64,000 bases of DNA from Mesopusillimonas faecipullorum. Its GTDB lineage: Bacteria > Pseudomonadota > Gammaproteobacteria > Burkholderiales > Burkholderiaceae_B. The notes beneath the pieces are model-generated. The model saw only the letters and a program-made list of their open reading frames with translations, was not told the DNA's origin and did no database searches. The DNA lies in assembly GCF_020539505.1 (NCBI RefSeq), contig NZ_JACDXW010000007.1:1-64000 (forward strand). The letters run 5' to 3'. A program made the position numbers and the translations under genes. Shown here in pieces: positions 53,395 to 62,869 of the stretch; position 1 is the stretch's first letter, and every line of letters begins with the position of its first letter.

Positions 53395-54750
53395 ATGACG
53401 GATATCACCACGGACAAAGGCATGATGTGGCAGCCCGCCGAAAGCCTCAGCGGCGACAAGCGCGGCCACCGTGGCCGCCCCGACTTAAGCGACTGGGGCT
53501 TTTTGCTGGTGTTGCTGGCGGCGGCAGCTTACGGGCTCATGCAATATCCAGCTCAGATGGATGGTTACGAGAAGGCTATCTTGGTGGGCGCGGCGTTTGG
53601 CTTGGCCTGGATGGGCTGGCTATGGCGCCCTTTGCGCACGCTCTTTGTACTAAGCGGCCTAAGTGCCTTGTTGGCCATATGGCTATATGCCGACGGCGGC
53701 AGTTTGCTGCAAGGCGATCTGGCCCGCGCCGATCAGGTTTTCCTGCTGAAGTACTTGCTGTCATCGCAGTCTGCCATTTTGTGGATGTGCGCCTTGTTTA
53801 CGCTGGCGACAGTCTGCTATTGGGTGGGGCTGTTCAGCCGTACCGCAGCCTGGATGGGAACAGGGCTGACTTGGGCGGGTGTTTACGCGGGCTGTACGGG
53901 CATGCTGGTGCGTTGGCGCGAAGGCCATTTGCTGGGGCCCGATATCGGCCATATCCCGGTCAGCAATCTTTATGAAGTCTTCGTGCTGTTTGCCTTGATC
54001 ACGGCGCTCTTTTACTTGTATTACGAGCGTCGTTATGCCACGCGGGCCCTGGGCGGCTTTGTGCTGCTGGTGGTCACCTCAGCGGTCATTTTCTTGCTGT
54101 GGTACACCTTTACCCGCGATGCCTTCCAGATACAGCCCCTGGTGCCTGCCCTGAAAAGTTGGTGGATGAAGCTGCACGTGCCCGCCAACTTCATAGGCTA
54201 CGGCACGTTTGCATTGGCCGCCATGGTGGGCTTTGCTTATCTGGTCAAAGAAAACGGCGAAACACGCTCTTTAGGCAAGTTGCTGCCTGTATTTGTTCTG
54301 GGCGCCATTTTGTGTGCCGAGCCCATGGTGTTCGGCTCGCGTGAGCTCTCATCCACCTGGATGCTGTACTTCGGTATCGGCGCCATCATTGTGGGGGGCA
54401 TCCTGGCCTTGCGCCGCCCGATTGCGCGTCAACTGCCCTCGCTCGAAGTGCTGGACGACATCATGTACCGCGCCATTGCCGTGGGGTTTGCCTTCTTTAC
54501 CGTGGCGACCGTATTGGGGGCGCTTTGGGCCGCTGATGCCTGGGGCGCGTACTGGCAGTGGGACCCTAAGGAAACCTGGGCGCTTATCGTGTGGCTGAAC
54601 TACGCGGCGTGGCTGCACCTGCGCTTGATCAAGGGCCTGCGTGGTACGGCTGCGGCTTATTGGGCCTTGATAGGGCTGGTGATCACCAGCTTTGCTTTCC
54701 TGGGGGTAAACATGTTCCTCTCAGGGCTGCATTCCTACGGCGAGCTATAA
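53395..54750 (+). CDS. ccsB: Cytochrome c biogenesis protein CcsB (ResC/CcsA type)
   Basis: Haem-handling half of System II (451 aa). Tryptophan-rich WWD-type motif in WGAYWQWDPKETWALIVW and surrounding His residues coordinate haem for export and attachment; many membrane segments follow a soluble N-terminus of about 35 residues. AGGA precedes the ATG. With ResB it matures the adjacent c-type cytochrome. Confidence 0.9.
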   Translation: MTDITTDKGMMWQPAESLSGDKRGHRGRPDLSDWGFLLVLLAAAAYGLMQYPAQMDGYEKAILVGAAFGLAWMGWLWRPLRTLFVLSGLSALLAIWLYADGGSLLQGDLARADQVFLLKYLLSSQSAILWMCALFTLATVCYWVGLFSRTAAWMGTGLTWAGVYAGCTGMLVRWREGHLLGPDIGHIPVSNLYEVFVLFALITALFYLYYERRYATRALGGFVLLVVTSAVIFLLWYTFTRDAFQIQPLVPALKSWWMKLHVPANFIGYGTFALAAMVGFAYLVKENGETRSLGKLLPVFVLGAILCAEPMVFGSRELSSTWMLYFGIGAIIVGGILALRRPIARQLPSLEVLDDIMYRAIAVGFAFFTVATVLGALWAADAWGAYWQWDPKETWALIVWLNYAAWLHLRLIKGLRGTAAAYWALIGLVITSFAFLGVNMFLSGLHSYGEL

Positions 54751-54789
54751 CAGGCGTCGAGCGCTGGGCCCAACGCCTGAAGCGCTCGA

Positions 54790-56058
54790 TTAAGGTAGCG
54801 TCAACTCGCTGGAGAACAGGCTTTCCAGCGTTTCACGTGGGCGCACCAAATGAATGTCTGTGCCGTCTACCATGACTTCCGCAGGCCGTGGGCGGGTGTT
54901 GTACTGGCTGGACATGGTAAAGGCGTAAGCACCGGCCGACATAATCGCCAGTAAATCACCTTGGCGTAGCGCCAGTTGCCTATCGCGTGCCAGCCAGTCG
55001 CCACTTTCGCAAATAGGGCCTACGACGTCGTATTGGCGTACCGGCGTATCGCTGGCTGGTTTGACGACTTGTTCGACAGAGTGCCAGGCCTCGTACAATG
55101 TGGGGCGCAGCAAGTCGTTCATGGCGGCGTCGACCACGGCAAAGTTTTTGGCTTCGTTGTGCTTCAGGAATTCCACCGTAGTCAGCAACACCCCTGCGTT
55201 ACCTACCAGTGAACGACCGGGTTCCAGCACAATTTGCAGCTTGCCATAACCACGTGCGTTCAGGCGCTCGAATACGGCGTCCAGCAGTTGCGTGGGGGTT
55301 AGCGGTGTTTCGTCCACGTAACGAATGCCAATGCCGCCGCCCAGATCCAGATGCTCGATGGTGATACCTAAATCTGCCAATTGGTCGATCAGGTTGATCA
55401 ATTTTTCGAGGGCGTCCAGATAAGGCGAGACTTCCGTCAGCTGCGAACCGATGTGGCAGTCGACACCGACGATCTTCAAGCTGTTCAGTTGTTGCGCCCG
55501 TTGATAAACCTTGGGGGCCTCTTCGATGGCGATGCCGAATTTATTTTCTTTGAGGCCGGTGGAGATATACGGGTGCGTGTGAGCGTCAACGTCGGGGTTC
55601 ACGCGCAGCGAAACACGTGCAATGGTGCCCATTTGTGCGGCAACTTCGGCTAAACGCTCGAGCTCGGCCTCGGATTCGACGTTAAAGCACTTGATGCCGG
55701 CTTGCAGGGCAGCCCGCATTTCCCATTCTTGCTTGCCTACGCCCGAAAACACGATTTTGGCGGGATCGGCGCCGATGGCCAAAGCGCGCGCCAGTTCGCC
55801 GCCGGAAACGATGTCAAAGCCCGAACCCAGGTTTTTGAACTCGTTGAGCACGGCCAGATTGGAGTTCGCCTTCATGCCAAAGCAGACCACCACGTCGCGG
55901 TCGCGCACGGCATCGGCGTAAGCTTGCCACGCATCGCGCAAGGCGCGGCGGGAATACACATACAAAGGCGTTCCGAAGCGCTCAGCCAGAGCGGTCAGGG
56001 GAACCTGCTCGGCATGCAAAACGTTGTCATGGAACTGGAATTGAGCGGCGACAGTCAT
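54790..56058 (-). CDS. lysA: Diaminopimelate decarboxylase
   Basis: PLP enzyme converting meso-diaminopimelate to lysine (422 aa, alanine-racemase-like barrel). PLP Lys in VVCFGMKANSNLAVL; HIGSQ and the C-terminal CESGDWLARDRQL supply phosphate- and substrate-binding residues. ATG at 56058 preferred over a TTG 9 bp upstream. Downstream partner of lptM; convergent with ccsB. Confidence 0.94.
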   Translation of the reverse strand: MTVAAQFQFHDNVLHAEQVPLTALAERFGTPLYVYSRRALRDAWQAYADAVRDRDVVVCFGMKANSNLAVLNEFKNLGSGFDIVSGGELARALAIGADPAKIVFSGVGKQEWEMRAALQAGIKCFNVESEAELERLAEVAAQMGTIARVSLRVNPDVDAHTHPYISTGLKENKFGIAIEEAPKVYQRAQQLNSLKIVGVDCHIGSQLTEVSPYLDALEKLINLIDQLADLGITIEHLDLGGGIGIRYVDETPLTPTQLLDAVFERLNARGYGKLQIVLEPGRSLVGNAGVLLTTVEFLKHNEAKNFAVVDAAMNDLLRPTLYEAWHSVEQVVKPASDTPVRQYDVVGPICESGDWLARDRQLALRQGDLLAIMSAGAYAFTMSSQYNTRPRPAEVMVDGTDIHLVRPRETLESLFSSELTLP

Positions 56059-56109
56059 GGAGTGCAACCTTGGGCAGCAGATAAGAAGAAAAAAGGGATG
56101 GGAAGCAGC

Positions 56110-56304
56110 TTAGTTGGCCGTGCCTGGGGCGGGGGCTTCAACAGGCATGCTGTTGGGGGGCATGACGGAAGCTTCGTCAGGCGGGGGCGGCGGCATGTGA
56201 AGTGGGCCTTTATAGCCACAAGCAGCCAATCCGGCAGTCAAGACAAAGCCCGCTACAATGCGGGACAAGCTGAAGGCATGTGCCGTGGGGCGCGATGCAA
56301 GCAT
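56110..56304 (-). CDS. lptM: LptM-type lipoprotein
   Basis: A 64-aa lipoprotein. Signal with lipobox LAAC (Cys near residue 29) followed by the family hallmark CGYKGPLHMP, then a Pro-rich tail. E. coli LptM (YifL) assists oxidative maturation of the LPS translocon LptD and is likewise encoded next to lysA/dapF. AGGAG lies 11 bp before the ATG. The stop is 51 bp before lysA; divergent from cyaY by only 28 bp. Confidence 0.85.
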   Translation of the reverse strand: MLASRPTAHAFSLSRIVAGFVLTAGLAACGYKGPLHMPPPPPDEASVMPPNSMPVEAPAPGTAN

Positions 56305-56332
56305 GGTCGAGCAACTCCTAAGGATTCGAGTG

Positions 56333-56662
56333 ATGAACGAGACGGAATTTTTAACCCGTAGCGAAGCGATTCTAGACAGTCTGGAACATCAGGCCGACGA
56401 CTGGACTGCGCTGCACGATGTGGATATCGAGACAGAGCGCAGCGGTAATGTACTGACCATAGTCTTTAATAATACAGTATACATTATTGTCAATAGCCAA
56501 GCACCCATGAAAGAGATCTGGGTGGCTGCTCCCAGCGGTGGTTTCCACTATCGCCTAGAGGGTGATCGCTGGGAAGACACACGGGGGGGGCCTCATTTGG
56601 CTGAAGCCTTATCGCAGATTTTCTCGGAAGTTAGCGGGCAGCCTATTAAAGTCAGTATTTGA
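56333..56662 (+). CDS. cyaY: Iron donor protein CyaY (frataxin)
   Basis: Bacterial frataxin (109 aa) that binds iron at an acidic ridge and modulates Fe-S cluster assembly. N-terminal helix EFLTRSEAILDSLEHQADD with further acids around DVDIETERSGN, and WVAAPSGGFHYRLEGDRWEDTRGG strands, match the fold. ATG at 56333 with AAGGA; upstream frames would overlap lptM. A TACAAT (56254-56259) inside lptM may be its -10. Confidence 0.9.
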   Translation: MNETEFLTRSEAILDSLEHQADDWTALHDVDIETERSGNVLTIVFNNTVYIIVNSQAPMKEIWVAAPSGGFHYRLEGDRWEDTRGGPHLAEALSQIFSEVSGQPIKVSI

Positions 56663-56664
56663 AT

Positions 56665-56695
56665 AAAACAGCCGGGCTTTACGCCCGGCTGTTTT
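56665..56695. terminator. Bidirectional terminator between cyaY and mrcA
   Basis: Perfect 13-bp stem AAAACAGCCGGGC / GCCCGGCTGTTTT with a 5-nt loop, tight between two convergent stops. Both strands end the stem in a U-run. Confidence 0.88.
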
Positions 56696-59157
56696 TAGAA
56701 CTGTACACGATGGGTTTGTGCGGCGCCATCGCTTGGCACCGGCATGCTCAACTGATTGATCAGGTCGCCTATGCCGTCGCCGCCACCTTGTTGCGGATTG
56801 ACTTGGCTACCATCGATATTGTCAGCGTTGAACAGTCGATCTCCGGCGACAGGCAAGCCCACACGCGCAATGGCTTTACCCGGCGGGAACTCGCTGAAAT
56901 ACAGATTGCTGCCTTCTTTTCTCAAACCGGAGGGAATTTCGGGCGGTGGGCTTTCGGGCACGCCTGCCAGCGCTGTTTGCATGTAGCGCATCCAGATAGG
57001 CAGCGAAGCGCCGCCACCGGTTTCGCGGGAACCCAGCGAACGAGGTTGGTCGAAGCCCATCCAGGCGATACCCACCAGTTGAGGCGTGTAGCCGGCGAAC
57101 CAAGCATCACGGGAATCGTTGGTGGTGCCGGTTTTGCCCCCTACATCTTTGCGCTTGAGCGTGCCTGAGACCCGGGATGCCGTACCAATGGATGTGACGT
57201 CGCGCAGCATATCGTTCATGACATAGGCTGTGCGCGGGTCTATGGCGCGTGCTGCGGCATCGCCGGCCACTACCGGGCGGGATTGCATGATGACTTTGCC
57301 TTCGTTGTCGGTGACGCGGTCAATCAGGTAGGGCAAGACGCGGTAGCCGCCATTGGCGAACACGGCATAGCCACCTGCCAACTGCAATGGCGTGACGTCG
57401 CCTGAGCCCAAAGCCAGCGGCAGAACGGGCGGATTACGAGCAGGGTCAAAGCCAAAGCGCGTGATGTAGTCTTGCACCTGAGGTGGGCCGACAGCCTGCA
57501 TGATGCGTATGGACACCATGTTCTTGGACTTATACAGCCCTTGGCGCAGCGTCAACATGGCCTCGTAATTATTGCCGTAGTTCTTTGGGTTCCACGGCTT
57601 GGAACCGGTTTGCTGCGCTGTCAGCATGAAGGGCTCATCCGAGACCTGGGTGCCGGGTGTCATGCCGCGTTCGAGCGCGGAGGCGTAAATGAAGGGCTTG
57701 AACGCCGAACCCGGTTGACGCCACGCTTGCGTCACGCGGTTGAATTGCTCTTGGAAGTCGAAACCGCCCACCATGGACAAAATGGCGCCGTCTTGGGGGC
57801 GCAGCGATACAAACGCCGCTTGTACGCTGGGGCGGTTGATGACCTCCCAGTGGTCGCCGTTCTGGTTAAGGTAGACCACTGCGCCGCGCTCGATCTTATG
57901 GGGCGCCTTGGCGTTCTTGCCCAGGCCACGCGCCACAATCTTGAGCGCATCTTTGTTTGTGACCTCGATGATTTCGTCTGCACTGCGCGCTACGACGATT
58001 TTCTCGGGGCTGGCAGACAAGACCACGCCCATCAACAGATTGTTGCGGTCGGGGTACTTCTCCTGAAGACCGTCGATGAGCGTATCAAACTGTATGGCAT
58101 CGGCTTCGATACCTTCCGGCAGAGAAATGTTGTCTTCGGGACCGGGGTAAACGGCACGGCGAGTGTAGTCGAGGATGCCTTCGCGAACCGCGCTGTGAGC
58201 GGCTTCTTGGTCTTTGGAATGAATAGTGGTGTAGATGTTGAAGCCGCGCGAATAGACGTTGTCTTGGTAGACGTTGTACAACAACTGGCGTGCTAGTTCG
58301 GCTACATATTCGCCATGCACGGAATAGCCGCCGGCTGGCGTACCTGGGGCTGATTTCAGCACGATGGGCTGATTCATGGCCTCTTGGTATTCTTGCTCGT
58401 TAAGGTAGCCCAGCGTACGCATGCGGCCCAACACGTAAGCCTGGCGTGTTTTGGCACGAGGCATGTTGGCGATAGGGTTGAAGCGCGACGGCGCTTTGGG
58501 AATGCCGGCCAGCATGGCGGCTTCGGCCGTGGTGATTTCGGAAAGCGGCTTGCCGAAATAGGTGCGCGCCGCAGCGGCAAAACCGTAAGCCCTATGCCCC
58601 AGGTAGATCTGGTTCATGTACAGATCCAGAATCTGATCCTTGGTAAGGGTGGCCTCTATCTTGAAAGTCAGCAGCAGTTCGTAGAACTTGCGCATATAGG
58701 TTTTTTCAGACGACAGATAAAAATTGCGCGCTACCTGCATGGTGATGGTACTGGCGCCCTGCGTCTTGGACATGGCGGTGAGGTTGGCCAGCGTGGCACG
58801 CGCCACCCCTGCCCAATCTATGCCGCCATGCTGATAAAAACGGTCGTCTTCGGCTGATAAAATGGCCGACTTCATGACATCTGGAATTTCGTCAAAGCGC
58901 AGCACGTTGCGGCGCTCTTCGCCAAATTCGCCGATAAGCACGTTGTCGGCCGTATACACGCGCAGCGGCACGCGTGGCCGGTAGTCGATCATGGCAGACA
59001 GGTCGGGAAGATTGGGCCATGCCAGCGCAAGCGCCAGCGCGCCCAGCAAGGCCCCGCACAGACCCAGGCCGGCAAAGAAGACCGCCGACTTAACGACGAA
59101 ACGGCCCAGCCAAGAACCGCGGGGCGTAGACTGGTCGGAAGGTTTGGAAGAGCTCAT
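56695..59157 (-). CDS. mrcA: Penicillin-binding protein 1A
   Basis: Bifunctional class A peptidoglycan synthase (820 aa). Cytoplasmic tail and membrane anchor (about 25-47), glycosyltransferase domain with ILSAEDDRFYQHGGIDW and the motif GASTITMQVARNF, an OB-type insert, then the transpeptidase with SxxK in GSAFKPFIYAS, SKN in YKSKNMVSI and KTGTT. All catalytic motifs are intact. Convergent with cyaY and divergent from aroK. Confidence 0.94.
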   Translation of the reverse strand: MSSSKPSDQSTPRGSWLGRFVVKSAVFFAGLGLCGALLGALALALAWPNLPDLSAMIDYRPRVPLRVYTADNVLIGEFGEERRNVLRFDEIPDVMKSAILSAEDDRFYQHGGIDWAGVARATLANLTAMSKTQGASTITMQVARNFYLSSEKTYMRKFYELLLTFKIEATLTKDQILDLYMNQIYLGHRAYGFAAAARTYFGKPLSEITTAEAAMLAGIPKAPSRFNPIANMPRAKTRQAYVLGRMRTLGYLNEQEYQEAMNQPIVLKSAPGTPAGGYSVHGEYVAELARQLLYNVYQDNVYSRGFNIYTTIHSKDQEAAHSAVREGILDYTRRAVYPGPEDNISLPEGIEADAIQFDTLIDGLQEKYPDRNNLLMGVVLSASPEKIVVARSADEIIEVTNKDALKIVARGLGKNAKAPHKIERGAVVYLNQNGDHWEVINRPSVQAAFVSLRPQDGAILSMVGGFDFQEQFNRVTQAWRQPGSAFKPFIYASALERGMTPGTQVSDEPFMLTAQQTGSKPWNPKNYGNNYEAMLTLRQGLYKSKNMVSIRIMQAVGPPQVQDYITRFGFDPARNPPVLPLALGSGDVTPLQLAGGYAVFANGGYRVLPYLIDRVTDNEGKVIMQSRPVVAGDAAARAIDPRTAYVMNDMLRDVTSIGTASRVSGTLKRKDVGGKTGTTNDSRDAWFAGYTPQLVGIAWMGFDQPRSLGSRETGGGASLPIWMRYMQTALAGVPESPPPEIPSGLRKEGSNLYFSEFPPGKAIARVGLPVAGDRLFNADNIDGSQVNPQQGGGDGIGDLINQLSMPVPSDGAAQTHRVQF

Positions 59158-59273
59158 TGGAAGGATTGTAGATTCTGATGGGCGGACGCGGCAGCGCGAC
59201 GGGGTGTCAGGTGTAACAAATCAATGCCGTCTTGTTGGGTCGATACCGCCACTGCAAGTGGGATAATACACAA

Positions 59274-59909
59274 ATGAGTGAACCTTTACGCATACAGGAT
59301 GAAGGCACAGGGGGCCTGAAAACGCTACCTGAGGCCGTTGCGACCCCCGCTGACCCAAACTACGAGCCATTGCCCAAGGGTTCTGGCGATCGCCCCATAT
59401 TCTTGGTGGGAATGATGGGTGCCGGGAAAACAACAATAGGGCGCAGCTTGGCCAAAGAGCTAGGCCGGGGCTTCATAGACCTTGACCAAGCGCTGGAAGC
59501 ACGCTGCGGCGTGCCTGTTACTGTGATCTTCGACATCGAAGGCGAGGCAGGGTTCCGCAAACGTGAAACGCAGTTGCTGGAAGAGCTCTCCCGTCAGCCC
59601 AGAATCGTGCTGGCCACGGGTGGCGGTGCCGTATTGGTAGATGAAAATCGCGCTTACTTAAAAGAGCGTGGCACTGTGGTTTATTTGCGCGCCGAGGCCG
59701 ACGAACTCTATCGCCGCCTGGCGCGCGACAGGCAACGCCCTTTGTTGCAAACAGCCGACCCGCGCGCGCGGCTGGCCGAGTTGCTGGCCCTGCGCACCCC
59801 TTTATACGAAGAAGTCGCGCATCTGGCCTTTGATACCGGTACATTACCGGTGCTGCAAGCGGTTACCCGGTTGGCCGCCCAATTGAAAGCCTACGAGGAA
59901 AAAACATGA
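59274..59909 (+). CDS. aroK: Shikimate kinase
   Basis: Phosphorylates shikimate, fifth step of the shikimate pathway. Walker A in GMMGAGKTTIGRSLA, shikimate-binding FRKRE and TGGGAV, LID region RDRQRPLL. At 211 aa it has about 45 extra N-terminal residues, polar and probably disordered, before the kinase fold; the ATG at 59274 defines them. The stop overlaps aroB by ATGA. Confidence 0.93.
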   Translation: MSEPLRIQDEGTGGLKTLPEAVATPADPNYEPLPKGSGDRPIFLVGMMGAGKTTIGRSLAKELGRGFIDLDQALEARCGVPVTVIFDIEGEAGFRKRETQLLEELSRQPRIVLATGGGAVLVDENRAYLKERGTVVYLRAEADELYRRLARDRQRPLLQTADPRARLAELLALRTPLYEEVAHLAFDTGTLPVLQAVTRLAAQLKAYEEKT

Positions 59910-60994
59910 AAACGGTTCAAGTCGAGACGCCGGGCGGGAGTTATCCCATTCACATCGCCCCGGGCCAGTTGTCGACCATCGCGCAAAGTGTGCCGGCTGA
60001 TGCAACGGCCATCGCCTTGATTACCAACCCTACCATCGCTACGCACTATGGCAGCCAAGTGCACGATGCTTTGGCCACTACGGGCAAGCCGGTGCTGCGC
60101 ATCGAGCTGCCAGACGGCGAGGCCTACAAAGACTGGCAAACGCTTAACCTGATTTTCGACGCACTGCTGGCCTACCCCTGCGATCGCAAGGTGGTGTTGG
60201 TCGCCCTGGGCGGCGGCGTCATTGGCGACATGGTGGGGTTTGCGGCGGCCTGCTATATGCGCGGTGTGCGGTTCATTCAGGTTCCCACGACTTTGCTGGC
60301 CCAAGTGGACTCTTCCGTAGGGGGCAAAACCGCTATCAACCATCCGCTGGGCAAGAACATGGTGGGGGCGTTTTATCAGCCCGTCGCTGTGCAGATCGAT
60401 ACCGATGTGTTGCGCACGCTTCCCGCACGTGAAATCAGTGCCGGTTTGGCCGAAGTCATTAAATACGGTCTTATCATCGATGCGGAATTCTTTGCCTGGT
60501 GCGAAGAGAACGCCGCTGCACTGCGCGCGCTTGAGCCCCAAGCCATCAGCCATGCCATTCAACGCTCATGCGAACTCAAAGCGCATGTCGTAGGCCAAGA
60601 CGAACGGGAATCGGGCTTGCGAGCCATCTTGAATTTCGGCCATACCTTTGGCCACGCGATCGAAGCCGGGCTGGGCTATGGCGAATGGCTACACGGCGAG
60701 GCGGTCGGGTGTGGCATGGTGTTGGCCGCCGAACTTTCCGCACGCATCCATGGCTTGCCTGCCTCTGATGTCGCACGGGTGCGTGCACTGGTCGAGGCCA
60801 TAGGCTGTCCGGCTGTGCCGCCTTCTATGGACGTCGAGCGCTGGTTGTCGTTAATGCGGGTAGATAAAAAAACCGAAGGCGGGCAATTGCGATTCGTGTT
60901 GGTGCCTAGGGTGGGCGAGGCCGTGTGCCAAAACGTGCCCGACGACGAGGTGCGTGCTGTGCTGCAAGCCGTTGCAGCGGTCGACGTGGCCTGA
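59906..60994 (+). CDS. aroB: 3-dehydroquinate synthase
   Basis: NAD- and zinc-dependent cyclisation of DAHP, second step of the shikimate pathway (362 aa). [19 protein letters not shown] is the NAD site; [19 protein letters not shown] and [12 protein letters not shown]-type residues ([25 protein letters not shown], split over 245-270) bind metal and substrate. Translationally coupled to aroK. Confidence 0.95.
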   Translation: MKTVQVETPGGSYPIHIAPGQLSTIAQSVPADATAIALITNPTIATHYGSQVHDALATTGKPVLRIELPDGEAYKDWQTLNLIFDALLAYPCDRKVVLVALGGGVIGDMVGFAAACYMRGVRFIQVPTTLLAQVDSSVGGKTAINHPLGKNMVGAFYQPVAVQIDTDVLRTLPAREISAGLAEVIKYGLIIDAEFFAWCEENAAALRALEPQAISHAIQRSCELKAHVVGQDERESGLRAILNFGHTFGHAIEAGLGYGEWLHGEAVGCGMVLAAELSARIHGLPASDVARVRALVEAIGCPAVPPSMDVERWLSLMRVDKKTEGGQLRFVLVPRVGEAVCQNVPDDEVRAVLQAVAAVDVA

Positions 60995-61004
60995 AGGCGC
61001 GGCT

Positions 61005-62126
61005 GTGCTGGCGCCCTATGCTTGCGATCCCGCCCACACCCGCGGGCGTCCGCATCCCGAGGCGGCGCCCGAAGGGCGCACACACTTTCAGCGCGACCGA
61101 GACCGCATTGTTCATTGCAATGCCTTTCGTCTACTGGAATACAAAACGCAGGTTTTCATCAACCACGAAGGCGATCTTTTCCGTACCCGGTTAACGCACA
61201 GCATAGAGGTCGCCCAGATTGCCCGTACGCTGGCGCGCAACCTGCAGCTCAACGAAGACCTGATAGAAGCCATTTCCCTGGCGCACGACCTGGGTCATAC
61301 CCCCTTCGGTCATGCCGGTCAGGACGAGCTGAACGCCTGCATGCGCGAGCGCGCACCCGAGGCGGGGGGCTTCGAGCACAATCTGCAAAGCTTGCGTGTG
61401 GTTGATACCCTGGAGGCAAGATATGCCTCTTTTGATGGCTTGAATCTGTGTTTCGAGACCCGCGAAGGCATACTTAAACATTGTTCCGCCCGCAACGCGC
61501 GCCAGTTGGGCGATGTAGGCGAGCGCTTTCTGAGGGGTTCACAACCCTCATTGGAAGCGCAGGTGGCCAATTTGGCCGACGAAATCGCCTACAACAACCA
61601 CGATATAGACGATGGTTTACGCTCGGGGCTGATAAGCGTAGAACAGCTGCAAATGCTGGAGATCTTCGCCACCCACTATGCCGCCGTCATGCGTCGGTAT
61701 CCCAACCTACCCCAAAGACGTGCGATTGCCGAAACCATCAGGGCAATGATCAACACCCTGGTGCAAGACCTCACCCGCACCACCTTGGTGAATATTCAGC
61801 GTTACCGTCCCGATAGCGCTGATGCCGTCAGGCAGATGCCTGTGCTGGCTGCGTTTTCCGTCTCTATCCGTGCCCAGGCAGATGCGCTTAAGCGCTTTCT
61901 CATGGCCAACCTCTACCGTCATACACGTGTGATGCGCATGACGACCAAGGCACGCCGTATTGTGCGCGAGCTCTTCAACGCCTTCATGGACGATCCCAGG
62001 CTATTGCCCAACGATTACCGGCGAGACGGTGAGCTTGAGCAAGCTCGCGCTATTGCAGACTACATCGCCGGCATGACCGACCGATTCGCCATACGCGAAC
62101 ACCGCGAACTGTTTCGGATGGATTAA
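61005..62126 (+). CDS. dgt: Deoxyguanosinetriphosphate triphosphohydrolase-like protein
   Basis: HD-domain dNTP triphosphohydrolase, subfamily 2 (373 aa). Metal residues in [17 protein letters not shown] and [13 protein letters not shown], with [15 protein letters not shown] supplying the distal Asp. The GTG start at 61005 is favoured: GAAGG lies 7 bp before it and the N-terminus [14 protein letters not shown] fits the family; earlier starts overlap aroB. 10 bp after aroB, so probably the same operon. Confidence 0.88.
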   Translation: MLAPYACDPAHTRGRPHPEAAPEGRTHFQRDRDRIVHCNAFRLLEYKTQVFINHEGDLFRTRLTHSIEVAQIARTLARNLQLNEDLIEAISLAHDLGHTPFGHAGQDELNACMRERAPEAGGFEHNLQSLRVVDTLEARYASFDGLNLCFETREGILKHCSARNARQLGDVGERFLRGSQPSLEAQVANLADEIAYNNHDIDDGLRSGLISVEQLQMLEIFATHYAAVMRRYPNLPQRRAIAETIRAMINTLVQDLTRTTLVNIQRYRPDSADAVRQMPVLAAFSVSIRAQADALKRFLMANLYRHTRVMRMTTKARRIVRELFNAFMDDPRLLPNDYRRDGELEQARAIADYIAGMTDRFAIREHRELFRMD

Positions 62127-62809
62127 GCCTGCTGTGCGGCCTGCTCCAACTGCTGTTTCAGTTCCGGCGCCAAGTTCAGTTGGCGTGCCAGCTCATCCAA
62201 ATAGGCGCGCTCCATGAAGCTGTCGGCGTCGGTCACTAGCACGCTGGCCAGATAGATTTCAGCCCCTTGCTCGGGGGTGGCTGCCAGTTTTGCGATGGCA
62301 GCAGGGTCGGCAGGGCTGGCCAATTGCTGGGTGACCCATTGTTGATCTTGCGCCGAACCCTGCAATTTTTGGAATTCCACGTCTAGCAATTGCTGTTCTT
62401 CGGGGCCGATATGGCCGTCAGACTTGGCGGCGGCGATCATCGCGGCCAGCACATTGCGACTATGCTGCTCGATCTCGGGGGCGGGCAGTTGAGCAAAGGC
62501 CTGGGGCGTAACAGGCGCGGCGGCTTGCCCTTGTGCTGTTTGCGGTTGTTGCTTGTTCTGCGAGTTTTGATAAACCCGATAAGCCAAGGCGCCCAAAGCG
62601 GCGATGCCGCCGTAGGTGGCGACTTTACCCCCTATCTTGCGGAATTTCTTGTTGCCCATCAGCATGCCCAAGGCACCGCCGGCCAGCGCGCCGCCGGTAA
62701 AGCTCCCAAGCTTAGAACCCTTTGGTGGTGTGTCGGCAGGTTGGGCGGCATTATTGAGCATGCCTTGACCTGACTGAAGCAGCTGCTGCAGCATGGCTTG
62801 AATAGACAT
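62123..62809 (-). CDS. DUF533 / TerB-like membrane protein
   Basis: A 228-aa protein of the YebE/DUF533 family. An N-terminal helical stretch and a Gly-rich hydrophobic region (about 36-80, [19 protein letters not shown] ... ALGALAY) precede a Gln-rich linker and a C-terminal TerB-like helical domain (about 108-228: [20 protein letters not shown] ... [14 protein letters not shown]). Function unknown; E. coli YebE responds to envelope stress. GAGGAA precedes the ATG. It overlaps the convergent dgt stop by 4 bp. Confidence 0.8.
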   Translation of the reverse strand: MSIQAMLQQLLQSGQGMLNNAAQPADTPPKGSKLGSFTGGALAGGALGMLMGNKKFRKIGGKVATYGGIAALGALAYRVYQNSQNKQQPQTAQGQAAAPVTPQAFAQLPAPEIEQHSRNVLAAMIAAAKSDGHIGPEEQQLLDVEFQKLQGSAQDQQWVTQQLASPADPAAIAKLAATPEQGAEIYLASVLVTDADSFMERAYLDELARQLNLAPELKQQLEQAAQQA

Positions 62810-62869
62810 TTTTTATTCCTCGGTTAGATGAGCGGTAAGCTAAGTCTGACCGGGGATGCTCATAATGGT

